Positions 1-8,000 of a DNA stretch of 64,000 nucleotides are shown piece by piece. Origin of the DNA: Myceligenerans indicum (GTDB lineage Bacteria > Actinomycetota > Actinomycetes > Actinomycetales > Cellulomonadaceae); the NCBI RefSeq assembly GCF_016742955.1, contig NZ_JABBYC010000018.1, positions 1 to 64,000 on the forward strand, written 5' to 3'. Below the pieces are notes generated by a model. That model searched no databases. It was not told the DNA's origin and saw only the letters and a program-made list of their open reading frames with translations. The position numbers and the translations under genes were made by a program. Within the stretch, counting starts at the first letter, position 1. Each line of letters opens with the position of its first letter.

Positions 1-267
1 CACCACCACCGGCCGGAACCGGCGCACGCAGCGACACGCGCACGCGAAACGCGCCCAAACGAGACCAACGGCCAACTCAGCCGAACCGCTCAGGCCGGGC
101 CACACACCACGCGAAGGATCAGGGCTGAGACTCGTCATGTCGCTGTCATGGGGAGGGCGGCGTTGATCGATCTGGCACCGGCATACGGGTGAGCTGGGGG
201 TCGGAGTGCATCGTGGCGGCGGCTGACTACTGCCCTCGTGTCGGTGCTGTCTCTTACGATGCTTGCC

Positions 268-2049
268 ATGGCGATTCCCTTGTCTCCGAGCGTGATGCTC
301 GCGACTGCGATGCACGCTCAGCCTGGGGTCTATGCGGCCCTCCTTGGGTCGGGAGTTTCGACAGGCGCGGGCGTTCCCACGGGGTGGGGGATAGTCGAGG
401 AACTGGTGCGTCGCGTGGCTGCTCAGGAAGGGGCCGAAGCTGAGGCTGAGGCCGTGGCAGATGCAGAAGCCTGGTGGACCGCGAGATTCGATGAGCGCCT
501 CGGCTACTCAGCCTTGCTGCGCAAGCTCGCCCCTACGTCCGCCACCCGGCAGGCGATACTCGAAGGCTTCTTCGAGCAGAATGCCGAGGGAGAGGTAGAG
601 CCGATCCGTCCGAGCCGGGCGCACGAGGCGCTGGCACAGCTGGTGAAGCGTGGTGTCGTCCGTGTGATCGTCACGACGAACTTCGACCGGTTGACGGAAC
701 GGGCGCTTCATGCGGCAGGGGTGGAGCCGCAGGTGATCTCGCGACCATCGGCAGTGGTGGGGATGAGGCCGCTGGCGCATGCGCCGGCGACTGTGATCAA
801 GCTCCATGGCGACTACAAGGACACCGATTCGCTCAATACGGATGAGGAACTCGCGTCCTACCCCGAGGCGTGGACGGCACTGCTGCAGCAGATCCTTGAC
901 GAGTACGGGCTCCTGGTCTCGGGATGGTCGGCCGACTGGGACACGGCCCTGGTGGCCGAGATCGAGAAGGTGCCGGGCCGTAGGTACCCGATGTACTGGG
1001 ACAGCAGGAGCAGTCGTGGTGAGAACGCGCAGCGGCTCCTGGCTGTGAGGGGCGGCTTCGTGATCGAGGCGCCTGACGCGGACACGTTGTTCGCCGGGTT
1101 GCTGGCGAACCTTGAGACGCTGGATCGCCTTGCCGAACCGCCCTTGACGACGGCCATGGCGGTGGCGCGAGTGAAGCGATTCCTGCCCGACCCCGTGAAG
1201 AGGATCGACCTTCACGACCTCGTCATGGACCGACTCGGTCCGATCCGGCAGGTCGCGCTGGAGCAGGGGTCCTACAACCCGCAGATTGGGGAACCCCAGA
1301 CAGCAAAGTCCGTCCTGGACGCCTACCGGGCAGCGACCGAGCCCCTCCTGCCGCTGGTTGCCGTGGGCGTGTTCCACGACGATGGAAGCCACGCGGACCT
1401 GTGGGTTCGTCTGCTTCAGCACGCACTGAACGTTCGCCAGCGTCCTGGCGGCACCTTCCACGAACCGATGTGGGCGCTCCAGCACCTGCCGGCGCAGTTG
1501 CTCTTCTTCACGATGGCGGCGGCGGCTCAGGCGTCCGGAGACCAGAGTCTACTGATCCGGCTCGCGACGCAGCCGACCTGGCGTAGTCCCTTCAACAGCC
1601 GCGAGCCGGCACCTGCCGGGGCGGTCCTTCACCCGAGTTTTGTGGTCGACCCCGAGATGGTGAACCGACTGCCGCGCGATGAGGGGGAGTCAACGAAGGG
1701 CTGGAGGTATGCGAGCAGTCACTACCTGAGGAAGGTCCTACGGCCGATCCTCCGGACGGTCATCGACGAGGCGTCGATCGAGCAGGTCATGGACGACATT
1801 GAGTACCGACTTGGACTCATCCAGTGGGCAGACCGGAACAGTCGGCAACGGTATCCCTACGTCGGAGAATTCATGCTCGGGGATCGATGGGTTGACGACG
1901 AAGTGCCGATGGCCGAGGCGCGACTACGTGAAGAGCTTCAGCACGCGGATGCTACGGGGCCCTGGCCTCGCGTTCTGAGCTCCGAGTGGGACGAGGCGCT
2001 CGCCAAGTACCGTGCTGGGGTCGCCGAGTATCGTCAGCGCTGGTCGTAG
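268..2049 (+). CDS. SIR2-like domain protein (putative NAD-consuming defence protein)
   Basis: The N-terminal ~280 residues look like a SIR2-type Rossmann NAD-binding domain. They contain a glycine-rich GSGVSTGAGVPTGW segment, VTTNFDRLTERA, KLHGDYKD and a GLLVSGWSADWD segment. The remaining ~310 residues match nothing I recognise and may be a sensor or partner domain. In bacteria, SIR2-like proteins of about 600 residues are often defence effectors that deplete NAD+. The start at 268 (MAIPLSPSVML) is chosen because the fold begins shortly after it; a GTG at 238 and ATGs at 259 and 295 are alternatives, and none has a clear ribosome binding site. The next gene starts 100 bases downstream on the same strand. 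The family call is fairly sure; the defence role is inferred from family and neighbours. Confidence 0.8.
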   Translation: MAIPLSPSVMLATAMHAQPGVYAALLGSGVSTGAGVPTGWGIVEELVRRVAAQEGAEAEAEAVADAEAWWTARFDERLGYSALLRKLAPTSATRQAILEGFFEQNAEGEVEPIRPSRAHEALAQLVKRGVVRVIVTTNFDRLTERALHAAGVEPQVISRPSAVVGMRPLAHAPATVIKLHGDYKDTDSLNTDEELASYPEAWTALLQQILDEYGLLVSGWSADWDTALVAEIEKVPGRRYPMYWDSRSSRGENAQRLLAVRGGFVIEAPDADTLFAGLLANLETLDRLAEPPLTTAMAVARVKRFLPDPVKRIDLHDLVMDRLGPIRQVALEQGSYNPQIGEPQTAKSVLDAYRAATEPLLPLVAVGVFHDDGSHADLWVRLLQHALNVRQRPGGTFHEPMWALQHLPAQLLFFTMAAAAQASGDQSLLIRLATQPTWRSPFNSREPAPAGAVLHPSFVVDPEMVNRLPRDEGESTKGWRYASSHYLRKVLRPILRTVIDEASIEQVMDDIEYRLGLIQWADRNSRQRYPYVGEFMLGDRWVDDEVPMAEARLREELQHADATGPWPRVLSSEWDEALAKYRAGVAEYRQRWS

Positions 2050-2149
2050 AACGCGATCAAGAGCGACGGCGGTAGGGCCTGCTACATGGATGGGTGATCT
2101 TCACCATGTGGCCCCGGATTGGAGTTGCGCGGACGCTAGCATTCCAGGC

Positions 2150-2866
2150 ATGACGCAGGGTCCAAGCGCTGGTTGGCGCGATGAATGGCGGGCGCCCGCC
2201 ACCGTGGTCGCGATCATCGGGATCGGCGTCACGATCGCGATCGCGGTTTGGCCAGACTCCCCGTCAGACGATCCACCCACACAGTCCTCGTCGTCGACTG
2301 GTCCCGCGCCAGGTACTAGCGGACCGTTGGAGATCGACGAGCAGACCCGGTCGCCCACGCCCACGCCGGATCCGTCCCCCTCGTCGAAGCGCAGCACCGA
2401 CAGCGCGACCACTCCACCCTCGCCGTCCGTCGCCAGCCCTTCCACCCTCTACCTGGAGGATCTCGACGACAGTCTGATCGTCACGGAGCCGCGCAGGGTC
2501 TCGGAGAGCCAGGGAAGGGCGACCATCAACGGTGTCGAGTACCTCGACAGTCTCCTGTATGAGTACCATAACTGCAGTGAGTGTGAGGGGTCTCTGGAGT
2601 TCATCGTGCCGGAAGGCTACTCGAGGTTGACCGGGACGGTCGGCCTCGAGGACTCCTCTCGGCACGACGACGTAATCGACGGGATCGTCAACTTCGCGGT
2701 CTACGACACGAGTGGAAACCAGATCTTTCCCACGACGGTTATCGAGTACCCGGAAGCTGTGCCCGTCGATGTCAGGATTTCCGGCCAGACCCGTTTGCGA
2801 ATTGAGATGACGCGCGGGACCAATTTCGAGACTTTCGTTCTCGGCGATATGGCGCTCGTGAAGTAG
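2150..2866 (+). CDS. Membrane-anchored protein with NPCBM-like domain
   Basis: The protein has 238 residues. It begins with a short cytoplasmic tail and a single membrane segment (TVVAIIGIGVTIAIAVW, about residues 16–32). A Ser/Thr/Pro/Asp-rich linker of about 65 residues follows, then a C-terminal beta-rich domain of about 135 residues. That domain (GVEYLDSLLY, GTVGLEDSS, VNFAVYDTSGN, VDVRISGQTRLRIEM) resembles the NPCBM/NEW2 carbohydrate-binding fold. A TAGCAT hexamer at 2137–2142 ends 7 bases before the ATG and no ribosome binding site is visible, so the message may be leaderless. It follows the SIR2-like gene on the same strand. Whether the two act together is unknown. Confidence 0.65.
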   Translation: MTQGPSAGWRDEWRAPATVVAIIGIGVTIAIAVWPDSPSDDPPTQSSSSTGPAPGTSGPLEIDEQTRSPTPTPDPSPSSKRSTDSATTPPSPSVASPSTLYLEDLDDSLIVTEPRRVSESQGRATINGVEYLDSLLYEYHNCSECEGSLEFIVPEGYSRLTGTVGLEDSSRHDDVIDGIVNFAVYDTSGNQIFPTTVIEYPEAVPVDVRISGQTRLRIEMTRGTNFETFVLGDMALVK

Positions 2867-2895
2867 CGCCGCGTCAGGGAATCGGAGACGCTTCC

Positions 2896-3033
2896 ATGTC
2901 TGTCAGTACGGAGGTCAAGGACATTCTCGCGATGCAGGCGGGGGATGCGCTGATGGTAAGGACAGTCGGTACGTGGGCGCCTGCTCCTGGATTTGCTATG
3001 ACAGAGCGTGCAGCGTTCGCCGATCTGCAGTAG
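2896..3033 (+). CDS. Small ORF, 45 residues, unknown
   Basis: This short open frame starts at an ATG with a GGAGA motif 8 bases upstream and ends 28 bases before the HEPN-motif gene. It encodes MSVSTEVKDILAMQAGD and so on to ADLQ, a soluble, slightly acidic peptide with no signal sequence or membrane segment. It could be a small partner such as an antitoxin for the next gene, a remnant of a longer protein, or chance. The good ribosome binding site and position are the only support. Confidence 0.35.
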   Translation: MSVSTEVKDILAMQAGDALMVRTVGTWAPAPGFAMTERAAFADLQ

Positions 3034-3061
3034 TCACGGACAAGATCTTGAGGCTTGAAAA

Positions 3062-3976
3062 TTGACAGGTAGTGGAAGATCTTTTCACCGCGAGCAACGC
3101 CTGGCAGCGATAAGGCGTTGGGCGGTCGAGGGTGTCGTCCCCGAGCGAGAACGTCTTCCGATCGAGCAGCAATTCCTCGACCGGGTCGACCGCGTGGCCA
3201 ACCCATTCTTCATTCCGGTGGCATTAAATGCTCTGGAATCGGTCGACTACCATCGCCAGGTGAGCTATCTCTTGGATGCCTTTGACGCTCTTCCGTTTCG
3301 GGTTGATGTGGCCTTTGACTCGGCATGGAAGGCTTTCGAATCCGCGTCGAAGCGCGTAGTTTCCGGGAACATCACCGATCGGCTCAAGTGGTTGTCGGCC
3401 GGACGTATTGGCTTCGATGTAATCGACCATCTATGCGCGAACCTTCCGGTTCAATCGTGTGAGTATCTGTTCAAGCGTCTCATCTTGGACTCCTTGGATG
3501 GTGAGAGGGGCCAGCGCCCACGTAATCGAGTCGAGAATCTAGAGTACCCGGCCGCCACTCAGCTGATGGAGTTACTGAGTCGAAAATATGGTGCCGGCCC
3601 CCCGGGGTTACGTCGCAAAGGCGCGATGTTCCTGCGCAAGGCTGTCCGTGGTGATTTGCTCACGATTGACGGTGCCGCGAAATTTCAGCTCGATGCGCGA
3701 TCCCGCGCAGGCCTGCTTATGTCTGGCTTGCTATATTCCGCTCGAAACGACCGATTCCACGGTGAGTCATTCTCGCCATTTGTGAGTAGTGCAGCATCTC
3801 TTCGAACCTACACACATCCATACTTTTCATTCATCTCCTCCTACTACTTGCTCTTGTGTATCTGGGCGGAGGTTCATCCGGAAGTTATTGACTTCAGAAA
3901 GGGGAGTGTGCTGGACAGTTTGAAAGAAAACCTTAGCTATGGTATTGAGCTATTCGGTTCCCACTGGAATAGGTGA
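3062..3976 (+). CDS. Putative HEPN-domain protein
   Basis: The protein has 304 residues and is largely helical. Near the C-terminus it carries RNDRFH (nucleotides 3743–3760, Arg about residue 228). This fits the R-x4-6-H catalytic motif of HEPN RNases, with the usual polar residue just after the Arg. Two hydrophobic helices follow (FSFISSYYLLLCIWA). HEPN proteins cut RNA in toxin–antitoxin, abortive infection and CRISPR-associated systems, so an RNase role is a family-based inference. The start is a TTG, because an in-frame stop lies just upstream and GAGG sits 8 bases before it. The coding sequence is noticeably poorer in GC than its neighbours (AAA, ATT, TTG and GAT are frequent), which suggests recent transfer. 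No known family was assigned beyond the motif. Confidence 0.6.
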   Translation: MTGSGRSFHREQRLAAIRRWAVEGVVPERERLPIEQQFLDRVDRVANPFFIPVALNALESVDYHRQVSYLLDAFDALPFRVDVAFDSAWKAFESASKRVVSGNITDRLKWLSAGRIGFDVIDHLCANLPVQSCEYLFKRLILDSLDGERGQRPRNRVENLEYPAATQLMELLSRKYGAGPPGLRRKGAMFLRKAVRGDLLTIDGAAKFQLDARSRAGLLMSGLLYSARNDRFHGESFSPFVSSAASLRTYTHPYFSFISSYYLLLCIWAEVHPEVIDFRKGSVLDSLKENLSYGIELFGSHWNR

Positions 3977-4115
3977 CGGCGGACGCGGGCGCGGGTGATG
4001 CTCTTGACCGCTGCTACACGTCAGGGCCGAGCTGAGGGGTGCCGCCGCATCCTTGTTGTCGGGCATGGGCGGCGACCGCCCGGCGTGCTCGCACAGGCGC
4101 GTGGTCGAGTGGCGC

Positions 4116-4694
4116 TCAGTGCTCGGTGAAAGGGGTGCAGGGGAAGCCGAGTTCTTCGAGGATGTCGTGCCAGAGGCTTTCGGCGAAGACCGCCTTGGTG
4201 CGCAGGAGTTTCTCGATGGTGTCCTGGCGTCCGCTGGTTAATCCGGCGGCTTGGGACCAGTGCAGGATGTCGCTGGCCGTCTGCGGTATCCGGGCCTTGA
4301 GCTGGGTGCCGAACGACGTGGGGTCCTGCGCGCCGATGAGGTGTTCGCGCAGGAAGTCGTCATCCTTCATGTGTGCCATGAGCGTGTCCGGGTGGGTCGA
4401 TGCGTGCCAGGGTTCGCTTCCCGGGGCCTGGCCGGTGATCCAGGTCCAGTCGCTGTCGTTGACGGTCGCGATGGCTACTGGCGCGCCGGTGATGCGGATC
4501 AGTTCGGCCAGGTCGCCGAGCAGGTCTTCGCCCACGATCGCGGGCCCGACCTCGACGAGCTGCCATCCGTGCTCGTTGGCCCAGCAGGGGTCGATGGACG
4601 CGACCGGATCCTGTTCGACCTTGTCGGCCAGGAACGGCATCGTCTCCAGCGGCTGGTCGTAGTGGGCCAGGAGGATCTCGCCGGACAATCCCAT
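4116..4694 (-). CDS. Conserved-looking protein of unknown function
   Basis: The protein has 192 residues and starts MGLSGEILLAHYDQPLE. The start is favoured because AAGGA and GGAGG motifs lie 5 and 12 bases upstream; the frame stays open to 4880 but without a better start. No signal peptide, membrane segment or catalytic motif is visible. The middle part is rich in acidic and aromatic residues (DSDWTWITGQAPGSEPW). It lies 225 bases downstream of the AlbA_2-like gene on the same strand and may be the last gene of that minus-strand group. I do not recognise the family. Confidence 0.55.
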   Translation of the reverse strand: MGLSGEILLAHYDQPLETMPFLADKVEQDPVASIDPCWANEHGWQLVEVGPAIVGEDLLGDLAELIRITGAPVAIATVNDSDWTWITGQAPGSEPWHASTHPDTLMAHMKDDDFLREHLIGAQDPTSFGTQLKARIPQTASDILHWSQAAGLTSGRQDTIEKLLRTKAVFAESLWHDILEELGFPCTPFTEH

Positions 4695-4919
4695 GGATCC
4701 TTCTTCCTCCTGTGGCGGCGGCAGTTGCGGACGGGTGTGGTCGAGCCTGCATCGTGCAATGCGGGCGGCGAACAGAAGTGCCAGGTTGTCCCAGGTGTTC
4801 GACCGTATCCTCGGGCTTGAGGACGTTGTCGGGAACTCAGCAGTCAGCGACACAAGGAGCAGTGCTCGCCCGTCCTCCACGATTTCGAGTCCGTTCTCTG
4901 CGCAGCTCGCCCTCTGACT

Positions 4920-6164
4920 TTACGCGTCTCGGTCGGGTGGTTTGACCAGATGGACGTCGGTGATGCCGCCTTGGTTGATGCAGTCTTCGGTAAGGTCGTG
5001 GACCTGCCAGTAGAAATCCAGGTCTTCGGCATCGGCGAGCACCGTCGTGGTGACGGGTGTGTAGTGTGCTAGGGGTATCGAGGCGCCGTCGTAGATTCTG
5101 TCGTTGCGCACGGTGTGGATGATGAGCGGGCTGTCACCGGTCCATTCGATTCCGACGCGAACTTCGTACTCGCTGGTGCCGGCCTCCTCTTGGATGGCCC
5201 GGATCATGCCCATGAAGTCAGCCACCGCGCACTCAATGGACACGGAGTGAACGTGGCCACCCAAGCGGCGCTGGTTGTTCTGGTGGTGGCCTGCGATTGC
5301 GGCGGCGAGGGTCACCGAGCCGTCGTGGTGGACGGCCGCCCATGCTTCCTTCCAACGATCGGCGTCGTTGGTCACGGTGCTGACGGCGTTCCAGCGTCGC
5401 AGTCCCGGCCGCGGGTTGAGCCGGTCGACGTTCTCGAGCGGGTGGATGCCGCCACGACCGGCGTAGAACAGCGCATAGTCCTCAGCGGCCTTGAATACTC
5501 TCCGTGCGTCGTCGCGTGAAGGGCGACTGACAGGGGTGTTGGGGATGCGCGGGTGGGCGACCGCGATCAACCATGCCCGTGCCCTCGTCTCGCGGCCGGC
5601 CGCGGCCTCGTCGTAGAGGTTGTCGAGGGCCTCGGTGGCGTGTCGGCGTGCGTCGAAACGTGCCCGGTACATCGCTTCGACCTGGCGTTCTTTCATCCAT
5701 ACGGTGTCGGCATCGTTGCGGATCGGGGCGCCGAAAAGGTCGTTGCGGTAGATCAGGTGAGGCCCGTCCACGGTCGCGGGGACATCCACGACGAGGGCGC
5801 GGTTCGGCGGCTGTCCGAGGCGGTGGATGCCGAGGCCGAAGACGGGTGGGCTGATCGCCGTGATCGCGGCACTGCGCAGCGCCCTCTCGTAGAGTTCATC
5901 GACCTTGCCTACATCGCGCCGCCCTGTTGCCTTCTTCTGCGCCTCCTCGACCCCGTAGACCAGGACCCCCCCTCCGGCGTTGGCCATGGCCGCGACGTCC
6001 TTGGGGAAGTCGCTCTGCTTCAGCTCCCGGATCGGCGGCAACTGCGACTTCCAGTCCAGATCATCGGTCTCTGCCAGGCCAGCGGCCACAGCGTCGTCGA
6101 GCAGTCCTTCGCTCAGGTCGCCTGGCGGGCGACCGAGGAGACGGTGCAGAGCAGTAAGTGTCAT
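4920..6164 (-). CDS. AlbA_2 (Schlafen-like) domain protein
   Basis: The protein has 414 residues. The N-terminal part shows the AlbA_2/divergent AAA-4 pattern: DLDWKSQLPP, then FPKDVAAMANAGGGVLVYGVEE at about residues 53–75. This fold binds nucleic acid and occurs in Schlafen-type proteins and in many phage-defence or regulatory loci. The C-terminal ~200 residues (GSVTLAAAIAGHH, SIECAVADFM, VRVGIEWTGDSPLIIHT) are mixed alpha/beta and unassigned. The gene starts 51 bases after the stop of the DUF4062 gene, so the two probably share a transcript. The domain call is fairly firm; the function is open. Confidence 0.7.
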   Translation of the reverse strand: MTLTALHRLLGRPPGDLSEGLLDDAVAAGLAETDDLDWKSQLPPIRELKQSDFPKDVAAMANAGGGVLVYGVEEAQKKATGRRDVGKVDELYERALRSAAITAISPPVFGLGIHRLGQPPNRALVVDVPATVDGPHLIYRNDLFGAPIRNDADTVWMKERQVEAMYRARFDARRHATEALDNLYDEAAAGRETRARAWLIAVAHPRIPNTPVSRPSRDDARRVFKAAEDYALFYAGRGGIHPLENVDRLNPRPGLRRWNAVSTVTNDADRWKEAWAAVHHDGSVTLAAAIAGHHQNNQRRLGGHVHSVSIECAVADFMGMIRAIQEEAGTSEYEVRVGIEWTGDSPLIIHTVRNDRIYDGASIPLAHYTPVTTTVLADAEDLDFYWQVHDLTEDCINQGGITDVHLVKPPDRDA

Positions 6165-6215
6165 GGTGGGCTGCCTCCACGGAGTTGGCGACGGGGCATC
6201 TACGATGGGTCGGCG

Positions 6216-7325
6216 TCACCATGTCTTGTCGAAATCACTGAGCAGCATCGACGTGACGGGTCGGGCGACCTCGGGCGCGCCGTGGTCGAATGCGGCGGAT
6301 GTGACGGCCTCGTCGAGCACGATGTGCACGGGCTGAGGGTTCATCTTGACAGGTGCATTCGAGCGGCCAGCGCCGCTGTAGGTCCCGCGGCTCACCAGCA
6401 TCGATCCGCTGAGGCCGGCCGCGATCGCATAGGTCTCGCCGGTCAGGATCTTGAGCCCGCCGGCAAGCCGGAGACCGTCAGTGAGGTTCTGGACAAGGAT
6501 GTTCTCATCCAGGATGTGGCCGAGTCCGTCCCGGGGGAGGGACCACCACACCGACAGCTGCCCGGTTGTGCTGACGTGAACCCCGAGGAGAGCGCCGGGC
6601 GAGGGGGTGGACCGCGTATCGGTGGCGCTCACCTGGACTGATGCGCTGTCGCGGTCGCCGCCTGGTTCCAGTCCGGCCGTCATCGAGACGGCTCCGAGTG
6701 TCCGCAGGCTCCCCGCGAGACGGTCCGGGAGGTCGAGCATCATCCGGCTGGGGATCGATGTGCCGTCGAGCCCGACGACATGCAGCTCGAGCGTGCCCTC
6801 GGTGTCACGTTGGAGAGGATTGGTGTTGGTCCACTCGTGCTTCCACCGGATCGAGACCGGTGTGGTCCGGGGAGCGAAGACGAGCGCTGCCGGGGCGGCG
6901 GCATGGGCTCGCAGGGCCTTAACGACCTTGGCCTGCAGGTCGGTGGCGTCGGTGAACCGCCCGTAGAAGACACCGGTCCCGTAGTTGCCGACCTCGTTGG
7001 TGAACGCCTCCTGGTCCGGCTCCATCGCCACGCCGTCCTTGCGGAAGACATAGGTCGGCTTGCCGGCCGCCCGGGCAGCCATCCACTCGTCGTGGGTGGG
7101 GGACTGATTCGTGTCGGCGAAGCGGTGGCCGTAGTTCGGTCCAAGGAGCAGGACGTACACGTCGGACGAAGCAACGCCTGCCAGGCATGCCTCACGGGAA
7201 GGTGTCGGCTGGGCGGTGAAGTCTTCGAACCTCACCGGAACGTGGCCGAGCGCACTGATCAGCCCGGGCAGGGCGTCCCGTTCGGCCTCCAGGCCATGCC
7301 GGACGCTGCTGATGAATACTCGCAT
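6216..7325 (-). CDS. DUF4062 domain protein
   Basis: The N-terminus MRVFISSVRHGLEAERDAL, followed by SREACLAGVASSDVYVLLLGPNYG and SPTHDEWMAARAAGKPTYVF, is the typical DUF4062 domain, which has a TIR/nucleoside-deoxyribosyltransferase-like fold. The remaining ~280 residues are beta-rich and unassigned. The start at 7325 matches where the domain normally begins; the frame opens 11 codons further upstream at 7358. DUF4062 often sits at the front of multidomain NTPases or next to effector genes in defence loci. Here it is the first gene of a two-gene operon with the AlbA_2 protein. The domain is sure; the role is inferred. Confidence 0.75.
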   Translation of the reverse strand: MRVFISSVRHGLEAERDALPGLISALGHVPVRFEDFTAQPTPSREACLAGVASSDVYVLLLGPNYGHRFADTNQSPTHDEWMAARAAGKPTYVFRKDGVAMEPDQEAFTNEVGNYGTGVFYGRFTDATDLQAKVVKALRAHAAAPAALVFAPRTTPVSIRWKHEWTNTNPLQRDTEGTLELHVVGLDGTSIPSRMMLDLPDRLAGSLRTLGAVSMTAGLEPGGDRDSASVQVSATDTRSTPSPGALLGVHVSTTGQLSVWWSLPRDGLGHILDENILVQNLTDGLRLAGGLKILTGETYAIAAGLSGSMLVSRGTYSGAGRSNAPVKMNPQPVHIVLDEAVTSAAFDHGAPEVARPVTSMLLSDFDKTW

Positions 7326-7424
7326 CCCGCCATCATGCCCGGGGACACTGACATCCACGGCTGAAGTGGCCTGAGCGGAAGGCGTGTCCTGTCCGCGGCG
7401 CGTGGGACGCTCAGTGCGGGGTCC

Positions 7425-7462
7425 CCGGCCGGTGACTGCGGGTGCTGCCAGTCACCGGCCGG
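7425..7462. terminator. Perfect 14-bp-arm hairpin between minus-strand genes
   Basis: CCGGCCGGTGACTG and CAGTCACCGGCCGG are exact reverse complements separated by 10 bases. The hairpin lies just 3' of the small minus-strand membrane gene and 5' of the DUF4062 operon, so it probably ends transcription of the former. No T-run follows, which is common in high-GC actinobacteria. Confidence 0.6.
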
Positions 7463-7509
7463 AGGTAACCGTCCTGCTGGTTCGGGGCCTCGCTCGTCGA
7501 GGTCGGGTG

Positions 7510-7752
7510 CTACTCCTTGCCGATCAGGCGATTGAGCGACTCCACGGTGGCCAGTGCGGTGGTTCCCGCGCAGGCCATGCCGACCAGGATCCTGGCCGCG
7601 GTTCCCGCGTCCACAGCCACAGCGGCTGCTGCCAGACCTGCGCAGGCCGCCAGCAGCAGGGCGATGGACCCGATCACCGCGGACCTCACGCTCACGAGCG
7701 CGTCAGGTTCGCGCGCTCCTGAGCCGCGCCGTCGTCGTACAGTGTTCTTCAA
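7510..7752 (-). CDS. Small two-helix membrane protein
   Basis: The 80-residue protein starts with a basic tail (KNTVRRRRGSG). Two hydrophobic segments follow: VIGSIALLLAACAGLAAAAVAV and ARILVGMACAGTTALATV. The start codon is TTG, supported by AGGAG 8 bases upstream. A basic N-terminus with two helices suggests N-in, C-in topology. It resembles small accessory-element membrane proteins, but no family is recognised. A strong hairpin lies in its 5' region (7787–7818) and another follows its stop. Confidence 0.55.
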   Translation of the reverse strand: MKNTVRRRRGSGAREPDALVSVRSAVIGSIALLLAACAGLAAAAVAVDAGTAARILVGMACAGTTALATVESLNRLIGKE

Positions 7753-7786
7753 GCTGGTTTCTCCTAGATCTCGGGCGGAACTTGCT

Positions 7787-7818
7787 GGCGGCTCGCACCC
7801 TGGCCGGTGCGAGCCGCC
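7787..7818. repeat. 13-bp perfect inverted repeat, hairpin upstream of the small membrane gene
   Basis: GGCGGCTCGCACC and GGTGCGAGCCGCC pair exactly around a 6-base loop. On the minus strand this lies about 35 bases before the TTG start at 7752. It is either a leader hairpin that affects that gene or a terminator for transcription coming from the right. Confidence 0.5.
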
Positions 7819-7897
7819 CTAACTCACGGTGCCGAAGCACCCGCACGCACAAGCTTCCTCGTTCGGGACCTGGTCGTCGAGACAGGATGCATGTAGG

Positions 7898-7962
7898 CTT
7901 GACCCGCCAGGTCACAGTTACTCGCATATCAACATGTTGGAACTCGTATCTGGCGGGTCAAG
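7898..7962. promoter_or_regulatory. 13-bp perfect inverted repeat with 39-bp spacer (possible operator)
   Basis: CTTGACCCGCCAG at 7898–7910 and CTGGCGGGTCAAG at 7950–7962 are exact reverse complements. Each arm contains TTGACC, a good -35 hexamer, reading toward the interior. The repeat lies 38 bases upstream of the ATG at 8001 and about 145 bases from the divergent small membrane gene. It may be a binding-site pair for a regulator or a structured leader. A separate 10-bp palindrome (CAACATGTTG, 7930–7939) lies inside. Confidence 0.45.
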
Positions 7963-8000
7963 GCGTACAGGTCAAGATCCAAGATTGGGTGCTCGTGGGT

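Noticed and set aside
5553..6641. 362-codon plus-strand frame
   Set aside because: Lies across the AlbA_2 and DUF4062 genes on the opposite strand; shadow frame.
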